From Roseiarcus sp963820095 (lineage in GTDB: Bacteria > Pseudomonadota > Alphaproteobacteria > Rhizobiales > Beijerinckiaceae): a stretch of DNA of 64,000 bases. Within the stretch, counting starts at the first letter, position 1. Each line of letters starts with the position of its first letter. This document shows, piece after piece, positions 47,197 through 56,486 of this stretch. The position numbers were made by a program, and so were the translations under genes. Below the pieces are notes generated by a model. The model did no database searches. It had not been told where the DNA came from and worked only from the letters and a program-made list of their open reading frames with translations. The DNA lies in contig CAWFZA010000008.1 in NCBI GenBank assembly GCA_963820095.1, positions 310,001 through 374,000 on the forward strand. The letters are read 5' to 3'.

Positions 47197-48296
47197 CGAC
47201 TGTCTCCTCGCCAAATCCCGAACGTCTGGCAGGCGTTCCGCGCATCCTCGCAAGCCTCAAGCGCTCCTACAGCCTCATCCAGGCGATTGGCGTCCTTCTG
47301 ATCCTGATCGTCGTCATGCAGATCGCCAACGACCGTTTCCTCTCGCCGGTCAATGTCGGCAATCTGCTCGGGCAGATGACGATGATGCTCATCGTCGCCG
47401 CGGGAATGACGATCGCCATGATTGCCGGCGAGTTCGACGTTTCGGTTGGTTCCGTCGTCGGCTTGTCGGCCGCTGTCGCCGGCTGGATCATGGTCCGGTG
47501 GATTCCGGCGCCGAGCGCCAACGATCATCCCTGGTGGGTGATCGTTCTCGGCCTCGTTGCGCCGCTCTTCATCGGGCCAATTCTCGGCCTCTTCGTCGGC
47601 TTCGTCGTCACCAAGGCGAGAATTCCGTCATTCATCGTGACGCTCGGAATGTTGATGATCGCCCGAAGTCTCACTCTCGTCGTCACTCAAGGGCAGCCAA
47701 TTCCCGACATTCCGCTGATTGTCCGGTCTTTCGGCCAAGGCCGCTGGGCGCAGATCCCGTTGCCGATCGCCTTCACCGACTTTTTTCATACTGGGTCTTT
47801 TCTGAACATATTCGTCTGGTTCCCGATCCAGAACATCGTCTGGGTCGCCGTGATCGTCTACGCCGTCGGGTGGTTCGTGCTCGAGCGCACGGCTTTCGGC
47901 AAGCGCGTCTATGCGGTCGGCTCCAACCGCACGGTCGCAATTCTGTCGGGCATCCGCGCGGACCGAATCAAAATTCAGTGCCTGATGATCGTCGGCTTCA
48001 CCGCCTCGCTCGCCGGCATCGTCAGCGTGTCGCGTCTGGGGGCGGTGTCGCCGAATACCGGGGAGGGCCTTGAGTTCGAGGTGATCGCCGCGGTCGTAAT
48101 CGGCGGCACCGGCCTTTACGGCGGGCAGGGGAAGATTCTTCGCACAATCATCGGCGTCATCATCATCGCCCTGACGAGGAATTTCCTCAACCTCGCCCGC
48201 ATCGCGATCTTCTGGCAGGGCTTCGCAACCGGAGCGATAATATTGGCTGCGGTTCTACTAGAAGCGCTGCAGCGCCGCGTCTCCGAACGGCGTTGA
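47193..48296 (+). CDS. Sugar ABC transporter permease (CUT2), third system
   Basis: 367 residues, GTG start at 47193 overlapping the ATPase stop. Long cytoplasmic N-terminus, then GVLLILIVVMQIANDRFLSP, CUT2 signature GEFDVSVGSVVGLSAAVAGW, an unusually long periplasmic insert around residues 165-205 (GQGRWAQIPLPIAFTDFFHT), and GGTGLYGGQGKILRTIIG near the end. A single permease serves as a homodimer. It is the last gene before the tRNA-Ala boundary of the putative island. Confidence 0.87.
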   Translation: MTTVSSPNPERLAGVPRILASLKRSYSLIQAIGVLLILIVVMQIANDRFLSPVNVGNLLGQMTMMLIVAAGMTIAMIAGEFDVSVGSVVGLSAAVAGWIMVRWIPAPSANDHPWWVIVLGLVAPLFIGPILGLFVGFVVTKARIPSFIVTLGMLMIARSLTLVVTQGQPIPDIPLIVRSFGQGRWAQIPLPIAFTDFFHTGSFLNIFVWFPIQNIVWVAVIVYAVGWFVLERTAFGKRVYAVGSNRTVAILSGIRADRIKIQCLMIVGFTASLAGIVSVSRLGAVSPNTGEGLEFEVIAAVVIGGTGLYGGQGKILRTIIGVIIIALTRNFLNLARIAIFWQGFATGAIILAAVLLEALQRRVSERR

Positions 48297-48456
48297 AGAG
48301 CTATCGCCCTCGCTTTACCACAGGGTTCGCCGATCCGACGCTTCGGGGCGGTCAATTCGACCGCGAACGCGAAGGCGCACGTGGCGAGGAGGTGGCGATC
48401 TCAATGTTTCCGCGCGCCATATCTGCGAGCTTATGGGACCTACGTCTTTGAAATGT

Positions 48457-48532
<76 letters not shown>

Positions 48533-48691
48533 GTTCTCCAAATGCCGGCGGCTTCGATTGGGGCGAAGCGCGCTTCCTTCCGAGGGCGAGGGGTATAACC
48601 GCAAAATCGCGGCGCCTACAAGAGGCCGCACGCCAAAAAAGCCGTCGGCCGCGCCGCCTGGCCGTCGGCGAGCGACGAAATCCCTCGCCGC

Positions 48692-49072
48692 TCAGGTTTC
48701 CTCGTCGGGAGCGATATCGCCGTCGATGAGGTTGCTGACGTCGTCGTCGTCCTCCTCTTCTTCCTCCAGGAACGGATCGTCGGCCGCCTCGTCGTCGGCG
48801 TCCTCCTCCACCTCGAGGTCATCGCCCACCGGCTCGGCGGCGGCCTTCTCCTCGCTCGCCTCGACCTCGTCGAGCGAGACGACATCGACGCCGGCCGGAG
48901 TCGGAACCTCGGTGTCCTCTTCTTCTTCGGCCTTGGCGGCGGCGCGCGCTCGCGGCGCGCCCTGGAACACGGTCCCGCATTTTGGGCAGACGATCGGGTC
49001 CTTGTTGAGATCAAAGAATTTTGCGCCGCAGTTCTGGCACTGATGTTTGTTTCCGAGGTCGGGCTTGGCCAA
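48692..49072 (-). CDS. TIGR02300 family zinc-ribbon protein with acidic tail
   Basis: 126 residues from TTG 49072 (ALAKPDLGNKHQCQNCGAKF region). The N-terminal ~45 residues are a zinc ribbon with C-x2-C (CQNC) and C-x2-C (CPKC) around the family's FFDLN motif. The remainder is low-complexity, dominated by Glu/Asp with stretches such as EEEEEDDDD. This family is largely alphaproteobacterial and normally adjoins aroA, as here (divergent). Function unknown; a nucleic-acid or protein-binding role is possible. A longer upstream frame runs antisense through aroA and is rejected. Confidence 0.85.
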   Translation of the reverse strand: MAKPDLGNKHQCQNCGAKFFDLNKDPIVCPKCGTVFQGAPRARAAAKAEEEEDTEVPTPAGVDVVSLDEVEASEEKAAAEPVGDDLEVEEDADDEAADDPFLEEEEEDDDDVSNLIDGDIAPDEET

Positions 49073-49249
49073 GGCGATCTGTTCCCGGTGATTGGAGGAC
49101 GGAATTTGGGCGGGGGTTCGGTTAGTCGCCGCCCTCCGCCCTGTCAATGCGCTATATGGATCGGTGATCGACAGTTTCCAGCGCCGGTGATACGAGCGCC
49201 GTCCGCCGCCGGCGCGGCTATTCGCCTTGGGGCGAAAGAAGGTTTCCAA

Positions 49250-50594
49250 GTGTCCGCCCATCCCTCGCATCAATCCGCGGCGTCGCCGCTCAGCGCCAAG
49301 CGTGCGCGGCCGCTCAAGGGGCGGCTCCGGCCGCCGGGCGACAAATCGATCTCGCATCGCGCGTTTCTGCTTGGCCTCCTGGCTTGCGGCGAGACCAAAG
49401 TCGAGGGGCTGCTCGAGGGCGACGATGTGCTCAGGACCGGCAAGGCGTGCCAAGCGCTGGGCGCCCTCACCGAGCGTCTTGGCCCGGGCGCTTGGCGAAT
49501 TCGCGGGACCGGCGTCGGGGCGCTCTTGGCCCCGCGCGAGCCGCTCGATTTCGGCAACGCCGGCACCGGCTGCCGGCTGATGATGGGCGTGGTCGGCGGC
49601 CACGGAGTGACCGCAACCTTCGACGGCGACGGCTCGCTGCGCAAGCGGCCGATGCGCCGCATCCTCGATCCGCTGAGGCTCATGGGCGCTCAGGTTGTCT
49701 CCGAGGCCGACGGCGGGCGCTGTCCGATCGTGTTGAAAGGCGCCCGCGATCCCGCGCCGATCGAATATCGCACGCCTGTCGCCTCGGCTCAGATCAAGTC
49801 GGCCGTCCTGCTCGCCGGCCTCAACGCTCCGGGCGCGACGACCGTGATCGAGGCCGAGGCCTCGCGCGATCACACCGAGAAGATGCTGGCCTATTTCGGC
49901 GCGGAGGTCTCTGTCGCGCCCGAAGGCGAGGGGCGGCGGATCACGCTCGTCGGGCGCCCCGAACTGCGTCCGACGACGGTCGTCGTGCCGGGCGACCCGT
50001 CCTCGGCGGCCTTCCCCATCGTCGCGGCTTCGATCGTGCCGGGCTCGGACATCGTCGTCGAAGGCATGATGATGAACCCGCTCCGGACCGGGCTTCTCCA
50101 GACCTTGAAGGAGATGGGCGCCCATATCGAGACGCTCGACACGCGCGTCGAAGGCGGCGAGGAGGTTGCGGACTTGCGGGTGCGCGCGGGCACGCTCAAA
50201 GGCGTTGACGTTCCCGCCGCGCGCGCGCCCTCGATGATCGATGAGTACCCGATCCTCGCGGTCGCCGCGGCCTTTGCTTCCGGCTCGACGCGGATGCGCG
50301 GCTTGCATGAGCTGCGCGTGAAGGAGAGCGACCGTCTTGAGGCGGTCGCCGCCGGGCTCAGGGCCGCCGGCGTCGACTGCGCCATCGAGGGCGATGACCT
50401 CATCGTCGAGGGCGGGCGGCCGCGCGGTGGGGGAATGGCCGCGACCCACATGGATCACCGGATCGCGATGAGCTTCCTCGTCATGGGGCTGGCAACGCCT
50501 CGAGCCGATGGCGGTCGACGACGTCGCGATGATCGCGACCTCCTTCCCGGACTTCCGCCCGAGCATGGAGCGGCTCGGCGCGCAATTCGCCTAG
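49250..50594 (+). CDS. aroA: 3-phosphoshikimate 1-carboxyvinyltransferase, class II (one frameshift)
   Basis: EPSP synthase of the shikimate pathway, ~448 residues. GTG 49250 follows AAGAAGG. The sequence closely follows the class II (Agrobacterium CP4-like) pattern: PGDKSISHRA, LDFGNAGTGCRL, ASAQIKSAVLLAG, SRDHTEKML, MNPLRTG, APSMIDEYPILAVAAAFA and RVKESDRLEA. CP4 itself has Ala (NAATG) where this protein has Gly (NAGTG). A break near 50505 (CC for C) separates it from its true end, MAVDDVAMIATSFPDFRPSM to TAG 50594; span 3n+1. An essential gene broken only by one base argues for a sequence error. The usual downstream cmk and rpsA are absent. Confidence 0.9.
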
Positions 50595-51370
50595 AGATGG
50601 TCTGTATTATAGGAAGTTCGTCTGGCTCCTCCTGCGGGCAGCGATCGGGGGTTGCGGCGATCGATTTGGGTTTTCTGAGTTCGCGGCCGTTTGCTGTGAA
50701 AAACAGTCGCTTTCGCCTGTTGGATTTCCTTGGATTTGCTTGGATTCTCTGGTCCAAATCGGGGCTTTTCAATGGGTTACGCAGGATGCTCGGCGAAAGA
50801 ATTTTTCGCACGCCTTTTGCCCCCTTGCGGCGGGGCGGCGCCGGAACCGGCGCCAGCGGCAATCGCATGCGGAGGATCGTTCATGGGGAGAAGCTTAGCT
50901 CGGCTTCTGATTTTCTGCAAGAGATTGTCGTCCGGCCGTCTCTTTTGGGCGAGATCTTACGAGACCTTGAACGCTCGACGTCATCGCGAGGATCCATAGG
51001 GCGTCGAAAGACGCCCGTCCTTCCGGACGGGCTATGGACGCTGCGATCCTGGAGTCGTCAGGCGCCCTAGGATTTCTGGATCGCCACGTCGGCCTTCGGC
51101 CTCCTCGCGATGACGGCTGGGCGTCTTCCGACGCCCTGTGGCTCGCAATGACGACGCTGGCTTCCTCCAATCCCAGCATCCTCTAAAGTCAATTGCTTCC
51201 GCCAAGATCCATTGTCGGAAGCGAAGGCATTCCGTATTATTTGAAGGGGGCTAGCGAAAGCATTAGAACTTCGGAAGCGGGCGGGACGCGTTCAGGTTTT
51301 GACCCCTCCAAGCATCGACTCTCAACCTTCTGATGGCAAGTAGAGTTGGCTTTCGCGAAGGAGAGCCTCA
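50595..51370. other. Gene-free stretch downstream of aroA
   Basis: About 775 bases with no frame I can support. The first ~370 bases show T/G-rich segments but no family-like protein. The middle contains the repeat element at 50979-51153, and the last ~200 bases are lower in GC and lead into the next gene. In relatives this position usually holds cmk and rpsA, so it probably marks a rearrangement junction. Confidence 0.6.
50979..51153. repeat. Composite palindromic intergenic repeat
   Basis: CGTCATCGCGAGG (50979-50991) has its perfect reverse complement at 51103-51115, and a third variant CTCGCAATGACG lies at 51142-51153. Nested stems include CCATAG (50994-50999) with CTATGG (51032-51037) and GGGCGTC/GACGCCC pairs. 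CGTCATTGCGAG-type arms are typical of dispersed repeats in Hyphomicrobiales genomes. Confidence 0.7.
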
Positions 51371-52033
51371 ATGGCCAAAAACGGTAAGATGATAATTTTA
51401 CGCGGTAACTCCGACCCCAAGGGAGAGCAAGGATATCCGGACGAATTTGGAAAGCCCGCTAGCTGGCCATTCGGAGCGCTGCACAAGCAGGCCGCAGAAG
51501 ATTACGCGAGGAAGAGAGATTATGAGCCGGTAACTCTGCCTTTGGAAGGTCAGCAGAGCCGTTACAAGGGCAAGCAAGTTCAAGAGTTTTTAAAACAGTT
51601 TGCCGGGATTACCTTGGGTAAGAAAGAATATGAAATCAACATGGGCCTCATGCCCGATCGAGACATTCATGCACTCTACGGCTTTTCTGGCGGCGCCTAC
51701 AATGTGTATTGGATCCTAAACTACTTGGCCGAGAACCGGCCGGACGATCTCAAGCGCATCGACCTGGTCGTGGTGATTGGCATGGATAAGGAAAACCACG
51801 GTAGGGCGGATTTCGAGTGGCCCAAGTATCAGGCGATCGCAAAAAAGAACTTCGTCGACAAGCCGACTTGGGCTCCCGAAAAATGGAAGAACGGATGGGA
51901 AACTATCTACCATACCAATCCTGACAGGACGCTCTTGCCGGCAACGCTTCCTGAGGACGTTCGGAAAAAGGTTCAAACCCATATGTTTGGCCCGGATGTT
52001 TTGCTGGCCGGAAACTGGCCAGACGAGACATAA
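51371..52033 (+). CDS. Uncharacterised alpha/beta-hydrolase-like protein
   Basis: 220 residues from ATG 51371 with GAAGGAGAG upstream. No signal peptide. A nucleophile-elbow-like motif YGFSGGAYNVYWI follows a strand (DRDIHAL), and the N-terminus KMIILRGNSDPKGEQ resembles the first strand and oxyanion region of alpha/beta hydrolases; a late His lies in TIYHTNPDR or QTHMFGP. Base composition is more AT-rich and Lys-rich than its neighbours, and it is isolated between repeats and empty DNA, suggesting transfer. I do not recognise a named family. Confidence 0.7.
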   Translation: MAKNGKMIILRGNSDPKGEQGYPDEFGKPASWPFGALHKQAAEDYARKRDYEPVTLPLEGQQSRYKGKQVQEFLKQFAGITLGKKEYEINMGLMPDRDIHALYGFSGGAYNVYWILNYLAENRPDDLKRIDLVVVIGMDKENHGRADFEWPKYQAIAKKNFVDKPTWAPEKWKNGWETIYHTNPDRTLLPATLPEDVRKKVQTHMFGPDVLLAGNWPDET

Positions 52034-52654
52034 AGCGGATTTAAATCTGACACTCGATGCCCATGCTGGTACGTCGCAAATGTGCGGAGAGCCAGCGAAG
52101 AGGGCGGAGCGACGGGAGGTTCGCGCCGGAGTCAAGCTCCACTAAGAGCGTTAAAAGAAAATCAAACTGCCTAAGATCGATCGCTCCAATGCTGATCTTT
52201 CCGACTGATATCAGCTAAGCGGTCTTTAACGGGTCGCGTAAGGGCGCGTATCGTCGACGCCGGATTGGCGACTGACGAACCATCGCTTATTCGGACTCGA
52301 CATTCGGGAACTTGAGCGTCCTTTTCGCGGACATCTCGATGACCCAAGTGGGAGTCGTCGCCCGTGCGATCGTCTAGGTCCGCATCGTCGAATTCATCTA
52401 ACCCCTGAATCGAGGTTCGGTGGTTGACACGATCAACGGGGTACGGAAGAGCACCAGCTAGCGGCTCGAAAGGGCCGAGAGCGGGCCCTTATGCACCTGA
52501 TTTTGCACCGAGTAAGCCATTTGATGTGCATTCGGCCGAGGCCGAGCGTTTCGCATACAATCTTGATTTATGCACCATCCGCTTCGCCCCTCGGAGGTCG
52601 ATTCCGGCTGTCTGACCGACGGTTGGGCGCGCGCCAAGCGTAAGATCAGCGCCA
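52034..52654. other. Gene-free stretch
   Basis: About 620 bases between the hydrolase-like gene and the Gfo/Idh stop. Only short frames without family-like sequence were seen on either strand, and no strong dyad. Together with 50595-51370 it makes the orphan gene an island in non-coding DNA. Confidence 0.55.
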
Positions 52655-53768
52655 TCAGCCCACCTCCACCCATCGCCCCTCGCGGCTCGAGCGGGCGATC
52701 GCGTGGATGGTTCGCTCGATCGCGAGACCGGCCTCGAAATCGACCGTGAGCGCAGGCCGCCCCAAGACGCGGTTCAGGAGTTCGTGCGCCTCGATGGTCT
52801 TGAGGTCGTTGAAACCCATCTGATGGCCGGGCGCGGAGATGAACTGGCCGTAGGGCGGGTGCGTCGGGCCGATCAACACCTGCCTGAACCCCCGCGCCTC
52901 CTCCGGCCCATCGGCGACAAAGAGCCCGACCTCGTTGAAACGCTCCTGGTCGAAGACGATCGCGCCTCGCGCGCCAAACAGCTGCAATTGCAGGCGTCCC
53001 TTGCGGCCCCAGGCGGCGCGGCTGACCTGGATCGTTCCCGACGCGCCGTCGGCCATCCTCAGCAAAGCGGTCGCGATGTCGGACGTCTCGACCTCTCGGC
53101 GCCCGCCGCCGTCCGGGCGGTTCGGGTATGGCTTGTTCATCTCGCCGAAGACCTGGTCGGGGGCGCCGATCAGGGTCGTGATCAGGCTCATCGGGTGGAC
53201 GGCGAAATCGTCCAGGGCGCCGTAGCCGGAGCTCGCCTGGCTGCGCCAGGAAAAGGGCGCCTCGGAATCGGCCATGAAGTCCTCGTCCATTTCGAGGCGG
53301 AAATGGGTGAGGTAGCCGATCGCGTCGCTCTTGATCAGCTTGTCGATGAAGCGGATGGCCGGGCTCTGGATGTAATTATAGCCGAGGATGGCGACGCGGC
53401 CCGAGGCGCGCGCCGCCGCCGCCATGCGCTCGGAATCGGCGAGCAATGGCGCCATCGGCTTTTCGCACCACACATGTTTGCCCGCTTCCAGCGCCGCAGA
53501 TCGCCATCGGCGCATGCAAGGCGTTGGGGGTGGTGATCGAAACGACCTCGACGCCCGGATCGGCGATCAGCGCCCGCCAGTCGTCGGTCGAGGACTCAAA
53601 GCCGAACTCGTCGGCCCGGCGCCGCGCGAGCCCTTCCTCGACCTCGCACAGCATCACGCGCCGAACGATCGGCGTGTCGTCGAACACCGCATGAACGCCC
53701 GTCCAGGCCAGCGCGTGGCACTTGCCCATGTAGCCAGTGCCGATGAGTCCGACGCCGATGGTGCGCAT
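52655..53768 (-). CDS. Gfo/Idh/MocA family oxidoreductase (one frameshift)
   Basis: About 371 residues from ATG 53768 (MRTIGVGLIGTGYMGKCHAL). It reads in one frame to about 53500 and then another: removing one G from GG joins NALHAPMAIC to ALEAGKHVWCEKPMAP. The Rossmann loop, the EKP motif and the C-terminal YNYIQSPAIRFIDKLI, then DDFAVHPMSLITTLIG, are typical of sugar/inositol dehydrogenases. Divergent to an RpiR regulator across 145 bases, a common pairing in inositol or amino-sugar loci. Span 3n+1. Confidence 0.82.
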
Positions 53769-53913
53769 GCGCTCAATTCCCCCAATTGCGCCGAACGGCG
53801 CCCGCTCCAATACAAATATTTCATATGCGACAGAGATTGGAATATCTGTTCTATTCGTGTTGGCGCAGACTAACGCAGGCGAACGCAGGCGTCGCGGGGT
53901 GCGAGGGACGGCG

Positions 53914-54756
53914 ATGAGCCACGACGCAGGACTCGAACCGCCGGAGAGCTTCGACCATTTCCAGCGCCGCCTGATCGAGATCGAGCCGCACCTGCCCAAG
54001 CGTCTCCGGCAAGCGGCGGCCTACGCGCTCGGGCATCCAGACGAATTTGCGCTGGGCACCGCGTCCGCGCTCGCCCGCGACGCCGAGGTCCAGGCCTCGA
54101 CCCTTGTGCGGTTCGCCCAAACGTTGGGCTTCGCCGGCTTTTCCGAGCTGCAAGAGCTCTTTCGCGCCCGCCTGCGCAACCGCTGGCCCGACTATTCCGA
54201 GCGGCTCCGCGCGTTGCAGCAGGACGCCCGCGAGAGCGGCGATCCCACCCAGCTCTTGTTCGGCTTCGCCGATTCCGCGGCGGCCTCGATCTCGCGCTTG
54301 CGCGACAATGTCCAGCGCAACGACCTTGACCAGGCGGTCGCCCTCCTCGCCGCCGCGCGAACGATCCATTGTCTCGGCCAGAGACGGTCCTTCTGCGTCG
54401 CCCATTATCTGACTTACGCACTCTCGCAGCTCGGCGTTCCGTGCTCGCTCATCGACAATGTCGGTGGGCTCGGGCCGGAACGGCTGGCGCAGGCGGATGC
54501 CGGCGACGCGCTGATCGCAGTCAGCTTCTCGCCCTATACGCCGTTCACTGTCGACCTCGCCAAACGCGCGCGGCGCGCCGGCGTGCCGATCGTCGCGATC
54601 ACCGATAGCGCGCTGTCCCCGCTCGCCGGCTTGGCCGATGTCAGGTTCGAAGTGGTGGAAAGCGACTTCGGGTCCTTCCGTTCGCTATCGGCCACCTTTT
54701 GCCTGGCGATGACGCTGGCCGTCGCCGTCGGAGAAAAGCGCGCAGAGGCGGCTTGA
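53914..54756 (+). CDS. RpiR family transcriptional regulator
   Basis: 280 residues from ATG 53914 (MSHDAGLEPPESFDHFQRRL). The N-terminal HTH_6 domain includes TASALARDAEVQASTLVRFA, and the C-terminal SIS sugar-phosphate-binding domain includes TIHCLGQRRSFCVAHYLTYA and ALIAVSFSPYTPFTVDLAKR. RpiR proteins respond to phosphorylated sugars; the divergent Gfo/Idh gene is the likely target. Earlier in-frame starts run back through the promoter region and lack the family pattern. Confidence 0.88.
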   Translation: MSHDAGLEPPESFDHFQRRLIEIEPHLPKRLRQAAAYALGHPDEFALGTASALARDAEVQASTLVRFAQTLGFAGFSELQELFRARLRNRWPDYSERLRALQQDARESGDPTQLLFGFADSAAASISRLRDNVQRNDLDQAVALLAAARTIHCLGQRRSFCVAHYLTYALSQLGVPCSLIDNVGGLGPERLAQADAGDALIAVSFSPYTPFTVDLAKRARRAGVPIVAITDSALSPLAGLADVRFEVVESDFGSFRSLSATFCLAMTLAVAVGEKRAEAA

Positions 54757-54762
54757 TCCCCA

Positions 54763-56229
54763 TCACTCGGCGAGCGCCTGCCGCCTGGGGGCGAAGACGA
54801 CCTTCGGCACCAGGAACAGGGTCGCCGCCGCCATCAGCGCGACGGCGAACATCGATGCGAAGGTGAGGTGAAGCGACTGCTCGAGCGCGCCGCGAAGCCC
54901 CGCGTCGCCCGTTTCGCCCGGACCTCGCTCGAGAAGCTCGCGCAGCTGGTCCGAGGAGGCTCCCGCATGGCCCAAACGTAGGAGGCCGAAGTTGAGCACC
55001 GCGCCGAACACCGTCGCCCCGAACGTGCTGCCGAGACTGCGGGCGAACAGATAGGAGGCGGTCACGCTTCCGCGCTGGGACCAGTCGACGATTTCCTGGA
55101 GGAGGATGATCGAGGCGCTGCTGGAGAGGCCCATTCCGAGACCGACGACAAGCGATCCAAGGCCCGCGGTGATGGGCGAACTGCCCTGATGGAGGACGAG
55201 GAAAGCAAGCGAGCCAAGCGGCAGAAGGACCCCGCCCGCGCGCAAGACTCCACGCACGCCGAAGCGCTTGAAGCCAATCCGCACGCCGACCGTGGCGCCG
55301 ACCGGCCATCCCAGCACCATCGCGGACAACGCGAAGCCGCCGACCAGCGGCGATTTCTGCATCACGCCCTGCACAAACACCGGCAAGAAGGTGGTCAGCC
55401 CCATCATCACCATGCCGCAGAGTAGCGAGGCGGCGTTCGCGGCGGCGATCGGTCGGCGCCCCCAAAGCTCGAGCGAGATCATCGGCTCGGGAGAGCGCCG
55501 CTCCTGGAGTACGAACAGGACGACCGCGACCAGCGCGACCAAAGTCGTGGCGCCGATCTCAAGTTCGCCGGAGGTCGAAAGAGCCGTGAGATCGGCCATG
55601 ATCGCCGCAATGGCGATGGTGAAGAGGCCGGCGCTCACATGATCGATCCTGCCCCGGCCGCGGACGCGATCTTCATGCAAATAAGCGCAGAATCCCACCG
55701 TGGCGAGCACGCCGATCGGCAGGTTGATCCAAAAGATCCAGGCCCAAGAGAAGTGCTGGATGATGAGCCCGCCGGCCAGTGGCCCGAGGACCGCCGACAG
55801 CGCCCAAACGCTCGCCAGCCAGCCCTGTATCTTGGCTCGCTCGTGCACCGCATAAAGGTCGCCGACGATGGTCATCGCGGTCGGCTGAACCGCGCCCGCG
55901 CCGACACCCTGCGCGAGCCTGAAGACAATGAGGGACGGCATCGACCAGGCGAATCCGCATAGGATCGAGCCAAACAGGAAGATCGCGATGCCAACCAGCA
56001 TCACCGTCTTGCGGCCGATGAGATCGGCGAGCTTGCCGAACACAACTGTGGTCGCGGTCTGCGTCAGAAGAAACGCGGAGAACACCCAACTGTAGAGCTG
56101 CAATCCGCCCAGTTGGCCGACAATCTGCGGCATGGCGGTCGAGACGATCGTCGCTTCGATCGCGATCATGAAATTCGCCGCCATAACGGCGGCGAGCACA
56201 AGCGTCCGGTGAGTCGTCAGGGAAGGCAT
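54763..56229 (-). CDS. DHA2-family (EmrB-type) MFS drug exporter
   Basis: 488 residues from ATG 56229 (MPSLTTHRTLVLAAVMAANF). About 14 membrane spans, with the DHA2 motif A GKLADLIGRKTVMLVG, motif C-like AVLGPLAGGLII and late QRGSVTASYLFARSLGSTFG. It should expel hydrophobic compounds by proton antiport; no EmrA-type adaptor adjoins. It is convergent with the RpiR gene, seven bases apart, so the two ends nearly touch. The long upstream frame extension overlaps the next gene's promoter and is not used. Confidence 0.88.
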   Translation of the reverse strand: MPSLTTHRTLVLAAVMAANFMIAIEATIVSTAMPQIVGQLGGLQLYSWVFSAFLLTQTATTVVFGKLADLIGRKTVMLVGIAIFLFGSILCGFAWSMPSLIVFRLAQGVGAGAVQPTAMTIVGDLYAVHERAKIQGWLASVWALSAVLGPLAGGLIIQHFSWAWIFWINLPIGVLATVGFCAYLHEDRVRGRGRIDHVSAGLFTIAIAAIMADLTALSTSGELEIGATTLVALVAVVLFVLQERRSPEPMISLELWGRRPIAAANAASLLCGMVMMGLTTFLPVFVQGVMQKSPLVGGFALSAMVLGWPVGATVGVRIGFKRFGVRGVLRAGGVLLPLGSLAFLVLHQGSSPITAGLGSLVVGLGMGLSSSASIILLQEIVDWSQRGSVTASYLFARSLGSTFGATVFGAVLNFGLLRLGHAGASSDQLRELLERGPGETGDAGLRGALEQSLHLTFASMFAVALMAAATLFLVPKVVFAPRRQALAE

Positions 56230-56486
56230 GGAGTTTTCTTGGGAGGTGATGCGCAACTTTACCGGATAAACCGCGCCGATGCTAATCGCGTTCGCGTGAG
56301 GAGAAATGGCTTCGCCGGTGAAGCGCTCTTCCGAGCCCCATCTCACGAATCCGTTTCCGACGCGGAAAGCGCTGTCCCCGGCCCTCAACTTCAGGCTGCT
56401 GTCGCTTCGCGCAACAAATCGTGAGCCTGCGCCCTTCCCCGCCGACACGATATTACGTTATCCTGCACGGAATCAGGGAGAAATTC

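Noticed and set aside
49073..50566. Long N-terminal extension of the TIGR02300 frame
   Set aside because: It runs antisense through aroA and lacks family sequence; the zinc ribbon starts right after TTG 49072.
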